NCBI RefSeq assembly: GCF_000520715.1
Contig: NZ_ASSD01000088.1
Location: 1-50,770 of the forward strand
Source: Paenibacillus zanthoxyli JH29
GTDB taxonomy: Bacteria > Bacillota > Bacilli > Paenibacillales > Paenibacillaceae
Direction of reading: 5' to 3'
Length of the DNA: 50,770 nucleotides
A program made the translations under genes and the position numbers. The notes below the pieces were generated by a model that searched no databases, was not told where the DNA came from, and saw nothing but the letters and a program-made list of their open reading frames with translations. Positions 1 to 8,035 of this stretch are shown here, in pieces (within the stretch, counting starts at the first letter, position 1; every line of letters begins with the position of its first letter).

Positions 1-465
1 CGCATGACGCCACCCGGCCAACGGCTCCGTGAACAGAAAGAGGCTGCAACTTCCTTTGCGAACATACTCATAATCTTCTCGCTGAACTTGTCCGGGTTTC
101 ATCGTTTGTGGAGGCCGCGAATGATCCAGCAATTGCACAGGCTGCTCGTCCATGCAGATCAGCGGAATTTCCGGGTCGTACGCAAGGGCATAGGTCTCCA
201 GAATATCCTCCATACGAGCCACAAATTCGCTGCTTGATTTGGCGGGGATGCACCACTGTTTTTTCAAGTGAGGCTTAAGCCTTGTTTTTTTAAAGTCGCC
301 CGAATGGTTTCTCGTCCCACAGACTCCAAAATATTCAGTTCGATCACCCGACGGGTCAACAGACGAATCGTCCAGCGAGCATATCTCTTTGGAGGCTCGG
401 AACAGGCCAGCGCAATAATTCGGGCTTCCACCTCGCCAGTGATCGGCGAGGGACGTGCCGGTTCG
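1..465 (-). pseudogene. IS630-family transposase remnant, frameshifted and truncated
   Basis: Read on the minus strand, about 465 down to 1 encodes IS630-type transposase sequence. First comes the helix-turn-helix part (SPITGEVEARIIALACSEPP, then RRVIELNILESVGRETIR). After a frame change near 280 follows the start of the catalytic domain, with KKQWCIPAKSSSEFVARMED and ICMDE, which carries the first Asp of the DDE triad. One missing base in the G run around 280-281 puts a TGA at 264-266. The 5' end is replaced at about 465 by IS110 sequence on the other strand, and the 3' end runs off the window. It cannot make an active transposase. Family assignment is from motif recall; the exact IS name is not known. 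Confidence 0.8.
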
Positions 466-924
466 GCGCGCGTCGGTAAGCGAACCGCCGAACAAATTCT
501 GGCGGAAATCGGGACCGACATGACACGGTTTCCAAGTCCAGGACATTTATGTTCCTGGGCAGGAATGACTCCAGGTCACGATGAAAGTGCCGGGAAAAAG
601 CGGTCAGCGAAGACCCGAAAAGGGAACAAAAAACTGCGAAGTGCCCTGGTGGAAGCGGCACGAGCCGCGGGACGAAAAAAGAATACCTACCTGTCGGCCC
701 AATATCACCGGATCGCAGGCAGGCGAGGAAAAAACAGGGCAGCGGTGGCTGTCGGACATAGCATCCTGACGATCGTTTATATCTTGTTAACGCGAAAACA
801 AGAATATAAAGAACTGGGATTTGATTATTTCGATCAACGAAACCGCGACATGGTGATGAGCCGTTCCATAAAACGATTAGAATCCTTAGGATACCAAGAA
901 TATCTGACGGAACAAACGGCCTGA
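466..924 (+). pseudogene. IS110-family transposase, C-terminal half only
   Basis: The plus-strand frame from about 466 to the TGA at 922-924 encodes the C-terminal Transposase_20 domain of an IS110-family recombinase. It begins inside the helix-hairpin-helix region (VGKRTAEQILAEIG), continues with SPGHLCSWAGMTPG and KTRKGNKKLRSALVEAARAA, and ends with the usual basic tail. The N-terminal DEDD nuclease-like domain is absent because IS630 sequence on the opposite strand occupies that position, so this is a dead fragment. Another IS110 fragment near 35.6-36.07 kb has the complementary half and breaks at nearly the same codon. Confidence 0.82.
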
Positions 925-1125
925 CAGCCGATTTAAAAAAATATACAATCCGGGGTTTGTTTTCGTATGCACATTTTTGTGTTCTAGAGCAACTTTATTT
1001 TCAGGGCAGACGTTACAGGAATTTACGGTTTGTGCCGAGAATTAATACAAAATGTGCCAAAATAATCTTACAAAATCGTCGGAATAAGCCCTTTTTAGTG
1101 CCAAGTTGAATTACAACTCACATCA
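925..1125. other. Intergenic stretch with no recognisable gene
   Basis: Between the IS110 remnant and the hairpin at 1126 I see no reading frame with a ribosome-binding site and no clear element end. It probably contains the right end of the IS110 element, whose boundary cannot be placed by eye. Confidence 0.4.
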
Positions 1126-1172
1126 GTCCTGATAATCAAGAATCCCTTGATTTTCAGGACTTTTGTTCTTTT
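1126..1172 (+). terminator. Rho-independent terminator-like hairpin
   Basis: A 15-base arm (1126-1140) pairs with 1146-1160 with a single mismatch around a five-base loop, followed by TTTTGTTCTTTT. It lies upstream of the large GH32 gene and would insulate it from transcription coming from the IS side. Confidence 0.7.
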
Positions 1173-1226
1173 AATAATGTGTGTTATTTAATGGAGTCCA
1201 TGTTATGGGGCTTTAACCCACTATTT

Positions 1227-1240
1227 TGAAAGCGATTGCA
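1227..1240 (+). promoter_or_regulatory. cre-like site (CcpA) upstream of the secreted GH32 gene
   Basis: TGAAAGCGATTGCA matches the cre consensus TGWAANCGNTNWCA at 13 of 14 positions. A sugar-specific LacI-family operator would look similar. Its place about 80-90 bases before a secreted glycosidase gene fits carbon catabolite control. Binding is inferred. Confidence 0.5.
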
Positions 1241-1320
1241 TATTTGGAGAGGGGGCATAACCCAACAAATAACGAATGAAAGATTTCGGCAGTGAATAGG
1301 ATGTTTAACGTGTCAAAGTA

Positions 1321-4300
1321 ATGTCCACATTTGCAGGGAAAGGTGTTGATTCCATTTTGAGTAAAAAGGGAAAAACGCTAGCCGCTTTAACACTGGCACT
1401 CGCCTTGGCATTTCCGGCTGGCTTGACCGCTAACGCTTCCGGGCAGGCTGCCGACTCAGACTATTACAACGAGGTTCACCGAAATCAGTTTCACTTCTCA
1501 CCTCAAGCGAACTGGATGAATGACCCGAACGGAATGATTTATTTCGAGGGGGAGTATCATCAGTTTTTCCAATACGACCCTTACGAGAAGACTCAAGGAC
1601 CCATGCATTGGGGACACGCGGTCAGCAAGGACCTCATTCATTGGGAGCAGCTGCCATTTGCCCTGGCGCCGGATGAAAACGGTGTTATTTTCTCAGGAAG
1701 TGCAGTCGTCGACTACAACAATACGGCCGGATTTGGCAAAAATGCGATGGTGGCCATCTTCACTCACGCCAATGGATCAAGGCAGGTTCAAAGTCTAGCC
1801 TACAGCACGGACAGAGGCCGGACATGGACAAAATATAAAGGCAACCCTGTTATGCCGAATCCGCCCGCTGCCGACTGGCGCGATCCGAACGTCTTTTGGC
1901 ATGAAGAATCCAACCAGTGGGTGATGACTCTCGCCTCCAAAGACAGAATCATGTTTTACACGTCGCCCAACTTGAAAGACTGGACCTACCAGAGTGAATT
2001 CGGCCCAGACGGCGGCATTCAGGGAACCGGGCAAGCAGGGGGCTACTCCTTTGCCGTATCGACGCAGCGCGGGCAGTCGTTTGTGTACGAAGCCGACGTG
2101 ATGCCTATTGAGAACAACACGCTAATCGGCGCGGGAGGACTGGTATTCCGGGCGGACCCGGAAATAAAGAGCGGCTATGTCGCCATGCTGAATACGGAAA
2201 CCGATAAAGTTACGCTCGGAAAAATTGGAAACGATTCAATTACGGAAATTGTCTCCAAGCCCGCCGATCTCCGTGCTTCTACGACGTATCATGTAAAAGT
2301 CAAGACGATTGATGAACGGGTAAAAATTTATGTGGATGATAAGCTGATTATCGACCAGCAAGATTCGTCTTTCGGAAGCGGCTACTTCGGACTGTCGTCC
2401 TGGAACTCGTCGGCGGTCTTCCGGAACGTTAAGTTTACCAACACCTCAAATTTTGTGACCAATATTTCCGGCTGGACACCCGTTTCGGGAACTTGGGCGA
2501 ACAACAATTTCGGGAAGCTCGGAAGCTCCGCGGACGATGCCTACACCATGAGCGGAGGGACCGCTTCCGATTTCAGTTATGAGACCGACCTGAGGATTTC
2601 CCAATATGACGGGGCCTCCGGCTTTGGCTCGCTTGTATTCCGGGCAGACGCGGACGGGAAAAACGGCTATGAAGCCGTGCTTGATGACGCGAACAACAAA
2701 GTCCGGCTGATCAAAACGGTAAACGGCGCAAGCACGGTTATCGCAGAGAAAGAGGCGGTCGTCGAATCAGGCAAAACGTACCATCTGAAAACAAGCGCAG
2801 CCGGCAGCGCGATTAAAGTGTTTCTAAATGGTACGCCGGTTATTGACGCGGAGGATGCAGCCTACTCCACAGGCCTGCTCGGTCTGCACGCTTCGGATGC
2901 TTCGGTCCAATTTCAGGGCGTATTTAAGACAAAGTATATTGTCACGAAAGCTACCGAGATTGAGAACCATGATTTTGAGACAGGCGATTTAACGGGCTGG
3001 AAAATTGTAAGAGGAGACGCTTTTACGAACGCGCATGTCTCGAAAGCGACGGAATATTGGGGCGGACCTTTCGGACAGCAGGGCAACAGCCATTTATGGG
3101 GAGCGGCGGTTCCTCCTTATGACGCTTTGACGGGCGAGCTCCACTCCAGTTATTTTAAGCTAAGCGGTTCGGGTGAAATCAACCTGATGATCGGAGGAGG
3201 CAATGATATCAATACCCGGTATGTTGCTTTGGTGAGAGCTTCCGACGATAAAGAACTGATCCGGCAAGAGAACAAATACTGGGCGGACGATGAAAAATAT
3301 CGCCGATTCGTCTGGGACGCTTCGGATTATGTAGGCGAGGTTCTGTACATCAAGGTCGTCGATAATGCAACTGGCGGCTGGGGACATATCAACCTTGACG
3401 ACGTCAATGTCTACAACACGGGAACAATACCCGCAGCAGTCGATAATAAAGCCCGGGAACCGAAGGAGCCGGAGCAGTACGAGAGCGGTACGATTACCGA
3501 ATGGAAAGGAATCACCGGAGATTGGGTTCCTTCGACGAACGGCAGGGTGTCCGGCGTTTGGGAATGTCCGGCATTGTTTACCCTCCCGGTAGACGGCAAT
3601 CCAAGCAACAAAAAGTGGGTGCTGCTGGTCAGTCTGCAAAACGGCTCGATCGGCGGCGGGGCCGGCATGCAGTACTTTATCGGAAATTTTGACGGCAAGC
3701 GGTTTGTAAACGACAATCCGGCGGATCAGGTGCTGTGGGCGGATTATGGCGCGGACTTCTATGCCGGTATTCCGTATAACAACATTGAAGGGAAAAACGG
3801 GGAGCGATACTGGCTCGCTTGGATGAGTAATTGGCAGTACGCCAAAAAAACGCCGACCACCACGTGGAGAAGCTCTTTGACGCTTCCGAGAGAGATGGAG
3901 CTGACTCGGACCAAAGACGGGCTTCGGCTCAAGCAAACACCGGTCAGCCTGGAAAAAATCCGCGACCTCAGCGGCAAAATTACGATGGAAAACCGGGTGA
4001 TTCCGGCCGGAAGCGCACATGCCATTACCAAGACCTCGGATGTATATGAAATCCTAGCCGAGTTTGATATATCGCATTCGACCGCTTCCGAATTCGGATT
4101 TAAAGTGCACAAGGGCGCGATCAAGCACGGAGACACTCTTGAACAGACCTTGGTCGGGTATGATACTGCCAAGCAAAACCTGTTCGTCGACCGCTCGAAA
4201 TCCGGCAACTTCAATTACGGCATCCATGTAAAAGGCAAACATGAGGCGCCGCTGCAGCCGGAGAACGATACGGTCAAGATGCATCTCTTCGTGGATCGTT

Positions 4301-5514
4301 CCGCGATTGAAGTATTCGGCAATAACGGTATCGCTGCCATTACCGATCAGGTCTTCCCCGACCCGCGCAGCACGGGGCTTGAAGTGTACAGTATCGGCGG
4401 GGACGTAAAGCTGAAGTCGCTGGACATATACCCGCTTAAATCGATTTGGGGCAAATCCCCGGTCAAAACGAACCTGAGCGGATGGACCACGGTAAACGGC
4501 ATGTGGGCGGATACCCTCTATGGCAAACAGGGAGAAACGGCCGGTATGGACGCCATTACCATTTCGGGCAACACAGGCGGCGACTCTTCGTATGAAGCGG
4601 ATATCCGGATTCTCGATACCGATTCTCACCCGAATGACCCGAATCAGGACTATGTTCCGAATCCGGTCGGCTCCGGAGATTTGATATTCCGTTCCGACCG
4701 GCTGGGCGAGAACGCGTATATGGTAAGATTGGATGTCCGGACGAATACGGTGAAATTGATCAAATCGGCCGGAGGCCAATCGGTGTCCCTCGCCGTTTAT
4801 GGCGCGGAAGACGGACTCAATCTGACCGCTAACAAGACGTACAACCTGAAAGTAGTAACAGAGAAAGATTCGATTCAGGTCTACCTGGACAAAGCACGGA
4901 TCATCACGGTCAGCGATCCTTCGTTCACAGGCGGATACTTCGGTTTGGGTGTATCGGGCTCCACAACCGCCTTTGATAACATCATTTACAAAAACAAAAC
5001 GGATTTTGAGCCCGCTCCTCCGAAGCCCGTTGATACGACCGTCACAGATTTGGTTAATCCGAATTTTGAAACGGGTGACCTGACCGGATGGACGGTAGTA
5101 AGCGGCAATGCGTTCAGCGATAAGCATGTCTCGCAGGAGAAAACATTCTTTGGCGCCCTTCCTTTCAACCAGAGCGGCACTTATCATCTTTGGGGATACA
5201 ATGGGGAAGAGGGCGGCGATAGCGCGACCGGCATCCTGAAATCAAACAATTTCAAGCTGTCGGGAAATGGGGAGATCAGCTTCCTGATGGGCGGCGGAAA
5301 CGACTATGAGAACCTGTATGTCGCCCTGGTAAGAGCGTCGGATGATCAGGTGCTGCTGAAAACGACGAACGTCGGTTTTGATGATGATGAGACCTATCGT
5401 AGAATGACGCTGGACGCTTCCGCCTATCTGGGCGAAGTCGTATATATCAAGCTGGTCGATACCGCTACCGGAGGTTGGGGCCATCTGAACGTCGATGATT
5501 TTAAGGTACAATAA
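1321..5514 (+). CDS. Secreted multimodular GH32 fructan hydrolase or fructanotransferase
   Basis: Large exported GH32 enzyme (1397 aa) that should attack fructan outside the cell. A signal peptide (LAALTLALALAFPAG, cleavage near ANA-SG) precedes the five-bladed propeller. The nucleophile motif WMNDPNG is at residues 65-71 (Asp68), RDP at 187-189 and the acid/base motif VWECP at 746-750 (Glu748). RDP and WEC are normally about 55 residues apart; here about 500 extra residues intervene (about 237-720), formed by two LamG/DUF1080-like sandwich modules and one jelly-roll-like module starting near 549. The GH32 C-terminal sandwich ends near 1044, and a further LamG-like plus jelly-roll-like pair (1047-1397) repeats the inserted type. 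Size and build recall Paenibacillus cycloinulo-oligosaccharide fructanotransferase, but levanase or inulinase is equally possible. ATG 1321 has a poor RBS; TTG 1357, preceded by AAAGGTG, gives a neater signal peptide and may be the true start. Confidence 0.88.
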   Translation: MSTFAGKGVDSILSKKGKTLAALTLALALAFPAGLTANASGQAADSDYYNEVHRNQFHFSPQANWMNDPNGMIYFEGEYHQFFQYDPYEKTQGPMHWGHAVSKDLIHWEQLPFALAPDENGVIFSGSAVVDYNNTAGFGKNAMVAIFTHANGSRQVQSLAYSTDRGRTWTKYKGNPVMPNPPAADWRDPNVFWHEESNQWVMTLASKDRIMFYTSPNLKDWTYQSEFGPDGGIQGTGQAGGYSFAVSTQRGQSFVYEADVMPIENNTLIGAGGLVFRADPEIKSGYVAMLNTETDKVTLGKIGNDSITEIVSKPADLRASTTYHVKVKTIDERVKIYVDDKLIIDQQDSSFGSGYFGLSSWNSSAVFRNVKFTNTSNFVTNISGWTPVSGTWANNNFGKLGSSADDAYTMSGGTASDFSYETDLRISQYDGASGFGSLVFRADADGKNGYEAVLDDANNKVRLIKTVNGASTVIAEKEAVVESGKTYHLKTSAAGSAIKVFLNGTPVIDAEDAAYSTGLLGLHASDASVQFQGVFKTKYIVTKATEIENHDFETGDLTGWKIVRGDAFTNAHVSKATEYWGGPFGQQGNSHLWGAAVPPYDALTGELHSSYFKLSGSGEINLMIGGGNDINTRYVALVRASDDKELIRQENKYWADDEKYRRFVWDASDYVGEVLYIKVVDNATGGWGHINLDDVNVYNTGTIPAAVDNKAREPKEPEQYESGTITEWKGITGDWVPSTNGRVSGVWECPALFTLPVDGNPSNKKWVLLVSLQNGSIGGGAGMQYFIGNFDGKRFVNDNPADQVLWADYGADFYAGIPYNNIEGKNGERYWLAWMSNWQYAKKTPTTTWRSSLTLPREMELTRTKDGLRLKQTPVSLEKIRDLSGKITMENRVIPAGSAHAITKTSDVYEILAEFDISHSTASEFGFKVHKGAIKHGDTLEQTLVGYDTAKQNLFVDRSKSGNFNYGIHVKGKHEAPLQPENDTVKMHLFVDRSAIEVFGNNGIAAITDQVFPDPRSTGLEVYSIGGDVKLKSLDIYPLKSIWGKSPVKTNLSGWTTVNGMWADTLYGKQGETAGMDAITISGNTGGDSSYEADIRILDTDSHPNDPNQDYVPNPVGSGDLIFRSDRLGENAYMVRLDVRTNTVKLIKSAGGQSVSLAVYGAEDGLNLTANKTYNLKVVTEKDSIQVYLDKARIITVSDPSFTGGYFGLGVSGSTTAFDNIIYKNKTDFEPAPPKPVDTTVTDLVNPNFETGDLTGWTVVSGNAFSDKHVSQEKTFFGALPFNQSGTYHLWGYNGEEGGDSATGILKSNNFKLSGNGEISFLMGGGNDYENLYVALVRASDDQVLLKTTNVGFDDDETYRRMTLDASAYLGEVVYIKLVDTATGGWGHLNVDDFKVQ

Positions 5515-5563
5515 AGTCCGTTATCATGATTCGAGTGTTGACAGCCGCATAATGCACAAAGTT

Positions 5564-5597
5564 AGCGTCCGGTTACTTCTTGTAACCGGCGCTTTTT
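5564..5597. terminator. Terminator between the GH32 and CueP-like genes
   Basis: AGCG-T-CCGGTTAC pairs with GTAACCGG-CGCT around a five-base loop, followed by six T on the plus strand. It lies between two convergent genes and clearly serves the GH32 gene. Confidence 0.85.
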
Positions 5598-5638
5598 TGC
5601 AGCCTCGTTTCAGGGGTATGGCCTGAGCGTTTAAATCA

Positions 5639-6175
5639 TTAAGTCAATTGTATGGTAGAAATACAGGTGTTGTCGTCTTCAAAAGTAGAGATTTCGGATT
5701 CGCTGCTTTTGCCGCCATGCTCAATTGTTACGTGGAAGGTTTGGTCGCGCGGGAGCCAAAAATCGATAAATCCATTGTCGAAAGATTGGAGTACATCTTT
5801 AATCACGACCTTGCCGTCCCGATCCGTTATGGTAACGTTGAATTTCTCATTCGCCATTTCTCCCTGGCAGCCCGTCAAGCTATGAGTGGCACAGGGATGC
5901 GTCTTATTGACATATGGAGCAATGGAAACGAAAAATTCGTTCTGGGGCAGGCTGTAGGTTGATTTGTCATTGTTGTCTGCGGTCACGGTAAGTTCATGCG
6001 ATGTAATCGATGCAGATTTCGCGTCAAGTTTTCTCGAGCTGTAGTCATTCACCAATTGTTTGATGTTCGGGGCCGTCTGTTTTGCGGTCTCTTTTGTTTT
6101 GTCCCCGCCTGCGATGAGGTATGCTCCCAATACGACTACAATCAAAGCTGCAGCTATAAAAATCTTCTGTCTCAT
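5639..6175 (-). CDS. CueP-family copper-binding protein, membrane-anchored
   Basis: 178-aa protein with one N-terminal hydrophobic segment (IFIAAALIVVVLGAYLIAGG) and an extracytoplasmic domain of the CueP family, known in enterobacteria as a periplasmic copper-binding protein. Family features are FFVSIAPYVNKTHPC, HSLTGCQGEM, FIDFWLPRD and STFEDDNTC, with the conserved cysteines and histidine. No lipobox cysteine is present, so it probably stays as an uncleaved anchor or is cleaved by signal peptidase I. The start has AAAGGAG seven bases upstream. It is monocistronic and convergent with the GH32 gene. It fits the Met/His-rich copper cluster at 27.7-34 kb functionally, though it is 22 kb away. 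Confidence 0.8.
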   Translation of the reverse strand: MRQKIFIAAALIVVVLGAYLIAGGDKTKETAKQTAPNIKQLVNDYSSRKLDAKSASITSHELTVTADNNDKSTYSLPQNEFFVSIAPYVNKTHPCATHSLTGCQGEMANEKFNVTITDRDGKVVIKDVLQSFDNGFIDFWLPRDQTFHVTIEHGGKSSESEISTFEDDNTCISTIQLT

Positions 6176-6299
6176 TCTCTAAACTCCTTTTCTCAGGTCG
6201 AACTTTTCTTCGGGATTATAACTCACACCCGCCTGTGAATTGTAATTTAGATTGGCACCGATTTGCAATATCGTTTAGCACAATAAAGTCCGGTCTGAT

Positions 6300-6349
6300 C
6301 ATCAAGCGGCGATCTTCCGATAGTAAATCTACAACCTTGCCGCTTGATG
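6300..6349. repeat. 11-bp perfect inverted repeat in an intergenic spacer
   Basis: CATCAAGCGGC (6300-6310) is repeated in reverse complement at 6339-6349 around a 28-base loop. There is no T run beside it, so it is not a plain terminator. It lies upstream of the CueP-like gene and downstream of the HAD gene. Function unknown. Confidence 0.55.
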
Positions 6350-6377
6350 CCCAAGGCAGAAAGGTATGGTTAAGCAC

Positions 6378-6425
6378 AAATAAGCGCCCTCTGCCTTTAT
6401 GCAGGTTCAGGCGCTTATTTTTCAT
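6378..6425 (-). terminator. Terminator of the gntR-HAD operon
   Basis: AAATAAGCGCC (6378-6388) pairs with GGCGCTTATTT (6410-6420), with an inner CTGC/GCAG stem. Read on the minus strand it directly follows the HAD stop codon, and T-rich sequence lies on both sides. Confidence 0.8.
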
Positions 6426-7174
6426 TTTACTTGAATCTCCGATAGAGAATGGATTAAAAAATCTGCATGCGGAGACAAATCCTTTTCCGAGCCTTCGTAC
6501 GTAATGAGGCCGATTCCGACGCTGCCGGCAGCTTTCGCCATTTGGACGTCCGCTACGGAATCACCGACAATGGCCAGCTCCCCAGGTGAAATCTTCAGCA
6601 TCGCGCAAGCTTTATGCACCATTTCCGGGTCCGGTTTTCCTTTGCTTACTTGCTCGGGGGTTATGACAAAATCAAGCAAATGATCGACTTTCAGCATCTG
6701 CATGAGCCGTGATGTGCGTTCATAAGCATCCGATGTCATGATCCCGGCAGATATCCCTTGGGAATGCAAATGATGAAATATATCAGGCACGTTATCCGTC
6801 GAGTGGAAAGCATGCTCCAATTGAAGCTGCCGGTCGGCGTTCGCGAAAATTTGCTGCGCCCTTTGCTTGCATTCGAACCAGGACCATCCCTTCAGACGAT
6901 AAAGGAGCCCCGCAGTCAGAATGATTTCCTCCAGCGTCGTGGCTACCGCCAGCACCCCGGTGTAGTCAATGTGATCCGGTTGTGTAAACCCCATCATGGC
7001 GCTCCACTCATCACCGTATTCGGGACCTGCAAGACGTGTAAATTCGCTCTTTCTTAATTCATCAATGTAAGACCAGAATTTCACGGAATCGAACAAGGTG
7101 CCGTCTTTGTCGAAAGCTACCGCCCGAACATGTAAGATTTCGGAACCAACCCATATTTTTTTGCCATCCTGCAT
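6422..7174 (-). CDS. HAD-superfamily hydrolase, phosphoglycolate-phosphatase-like
   Basis: 250-aa haloacid-dehalogenase-fold phosphatase, expected to be cytosolic. All four motifs are present: DKDGT (I, near residue 22), MTSD (II), the Lys of KGKPDP (III) and GDSVAD (IV). An alpha-helical cap of about 80 residues sits between I and II, as in the Gph/PGMB subgroup. The start has AAGGAGG upstream, and the gene begins 21 bases after the GntR stop, so the two are co-transcribed. Its substrate is unknown. The divergent dehydratase/dehydrogenase operon suggests a phosphorylated intermediate or by-product of the same catabolic route, but that is inference. Confidence 0.8.
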   Translation of the reverse strand: MQDGKKIWVGSEILHVRAVAFDKDGTLFDSVKFWSYIDELRKSEFTRLAGPEYGDEWSAMMGFTQPDHIDYTGVLAVATTLEEIILTAGLLYRLKGWSWFECKQRAQQIFANADRQLQLEHAFHSTDNVPDIFHHLHSQGISAGIMTSDAYERTSRLMQMLKVDHLLDFVITPEQVSKGKPDPEMVHKACAMLKISPGELAIVGDSVADVQMAKAAGSVGIGLITYEGSEKDLSPHADFLIHSLSEIQVK

Positions 7175-7195
7175 CTAAACTCATGCCTCCTTATG

Positions 7196-7846
7196 CTACT
7201 TGATGTGTGTCTGCAAATGCTGTTCGATGCGTTCTTTATCTCCACTGCGAATCAGTTGAAGCATCTCGCGGTGTTCTTCCACTACGGTTTGCAAGGAGGA
7301 ATGGCTGTAGCCCTGAATGAGAAAACGTGCGTGGAGCTTGCCGGAGATGCTGTTCCAGATGCGGAACATGGCAGGTGAAACACATTGTTCTACAATCCTT
7401 TCGTGAAATTTCAGATCCAGATTCGAGAGACGGTCCAGATCATCCTGGTCGCTCGCTTCCTGCATATTCAGAATAATGTTGTCCAAAAAGGCAAAATCGT
7501 CGGCTGTCAGCACGCTGACAGCCTTCTGTGCCGCAAATAATTCGAAATGGCGCCGGGTAGGTACGAGCAAATGAATAACTTCCTCTTCGGAAAGGTCAAC
7601 AACGACCGTCTCCCGGTAGGGATGGGAAATGACCAAGCCTTCTTGTTCCAAAATTCGGATTGCCTCGCGAATCGGACCGCGGCTGACGTTCATCTGCTTG
7701 GAGATCTCCACCTCGCGCAATCGGGCCCCCGGTTCGAGATGCCCCTTGATTATGGCTTCGCGAATTTCCTGGTAAACAAATTGACGCAAAGAAACGGTAT
7801 CATTTTTTTTAAACTGAAAGCTTTCCAAATCATTGGGGTTTGTCAT
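7196..7846 (-). CDS. GntR-family transcriptional regulator (FCD/FadR subfamily)
   Basis: 216-aa repressor-type protein. A winged helix covers residues 20-85 (EIREAIIKGHLEPGARLREV, then VSRGPIREAIRILEQEGLV). An all-helical FCD ligand domain follows, with its usual metal-binding pattern (DLKFHERI, then EEHREM, then the terminal LQTHIK). FCD regulators of this size commonly sense sugar acids or other small carboxylates. It is divergent from the 8.0-15.2 kb operon and shares with it an intergenic region holding two inverted repeats of TTGT/ACAA type, so it most likely controls that operon and itself. The ATG at 7846 is the only start that keeps the whole HTH domain. The C-terminus ends right after the last expected helix. 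Confidence 0.88.
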   Translation of the reverse strand: MTNPNDLESFQFKKNDTVSLRQFVYQEIREAIIKGHLEPGARLREVEISKQMNVSRGPIREAIRILEQEGLVISHPYRETVVVDLSEEEVIHLLVPTRRHFELFAAQKAVSVLTADDFAFLDNIILNMQEASDQDDLDRLSNLDLKFHERIVEQCVSPAMFRIWNSISGKLHARFLIQGYSHSSLQTVVEEHREMLQLIRSGDKERIEQHLQTHIK

Positions 7847-7865
7847 AAGAATCTCCGATCTGATT

Positions 7866-7884
7866 ATTGTTTACAATAAACAAT
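7866..7884. promoter_or_regulatory. Palindromic operator candidate for the GntR regulator
   Basis: ATTGTTTA-CAA-TAAACAAT is a perfect 8+8 inverted repeat lying 20 bases upstream of the gntR start codon. FCD-type GntR proteins bind palindromes of this size. Confidence 0.6.
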
Positions 7885-7960
7885 GTACTTGCTTCAATAA
7901 AATACTGTCAACGAGATTAATTACCCTGTGAACAGTGATAAGCATATTATACACCAAAAT

Positions 7961-7995
7961 AGATTGTTGACAATCTACAAATGACACTCTATATT
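7961..7995 (+). promoter_or_regulatory. SigmaA promoter overlapped by a second operator-like palindrome
   Basis: TTGACA (7967-7972), a 17-base spacer and TATATT (7990-7995) form a near-consensus sigmaA promoter for the operon starting at 8036. The -35 box lies inside the perfect inverted repeat AGATTGT-TG-ACAATCT (7961-7976), which shares TTGT/ACAA with the repeat at 7866. A repressor bound there would block RNA polymerase directly. Confidence 0.72.
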
Positions 7996-8035
7996 ATTGT
8001 CATGAAACATCACACCCAGCAGGAGGAGATATGAC

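Noticed and set aside
3160-4020. 286-codon frame antisense to the secreted GH32 gene.
   Set aside because: It mirrors a strongly supported gene, has no RBS and no family features. The same holds for the other long antisense frames over the GH172 gene, the large binding lipoproteins and the GH32 genes.
6216-6425. 69-codon minus-strand frame between the CueP-like and HAD genes.
   Set aside because: No convincing ribosome-binding site; it spans a terminator and an inverted repeat, and the product shows no family features.
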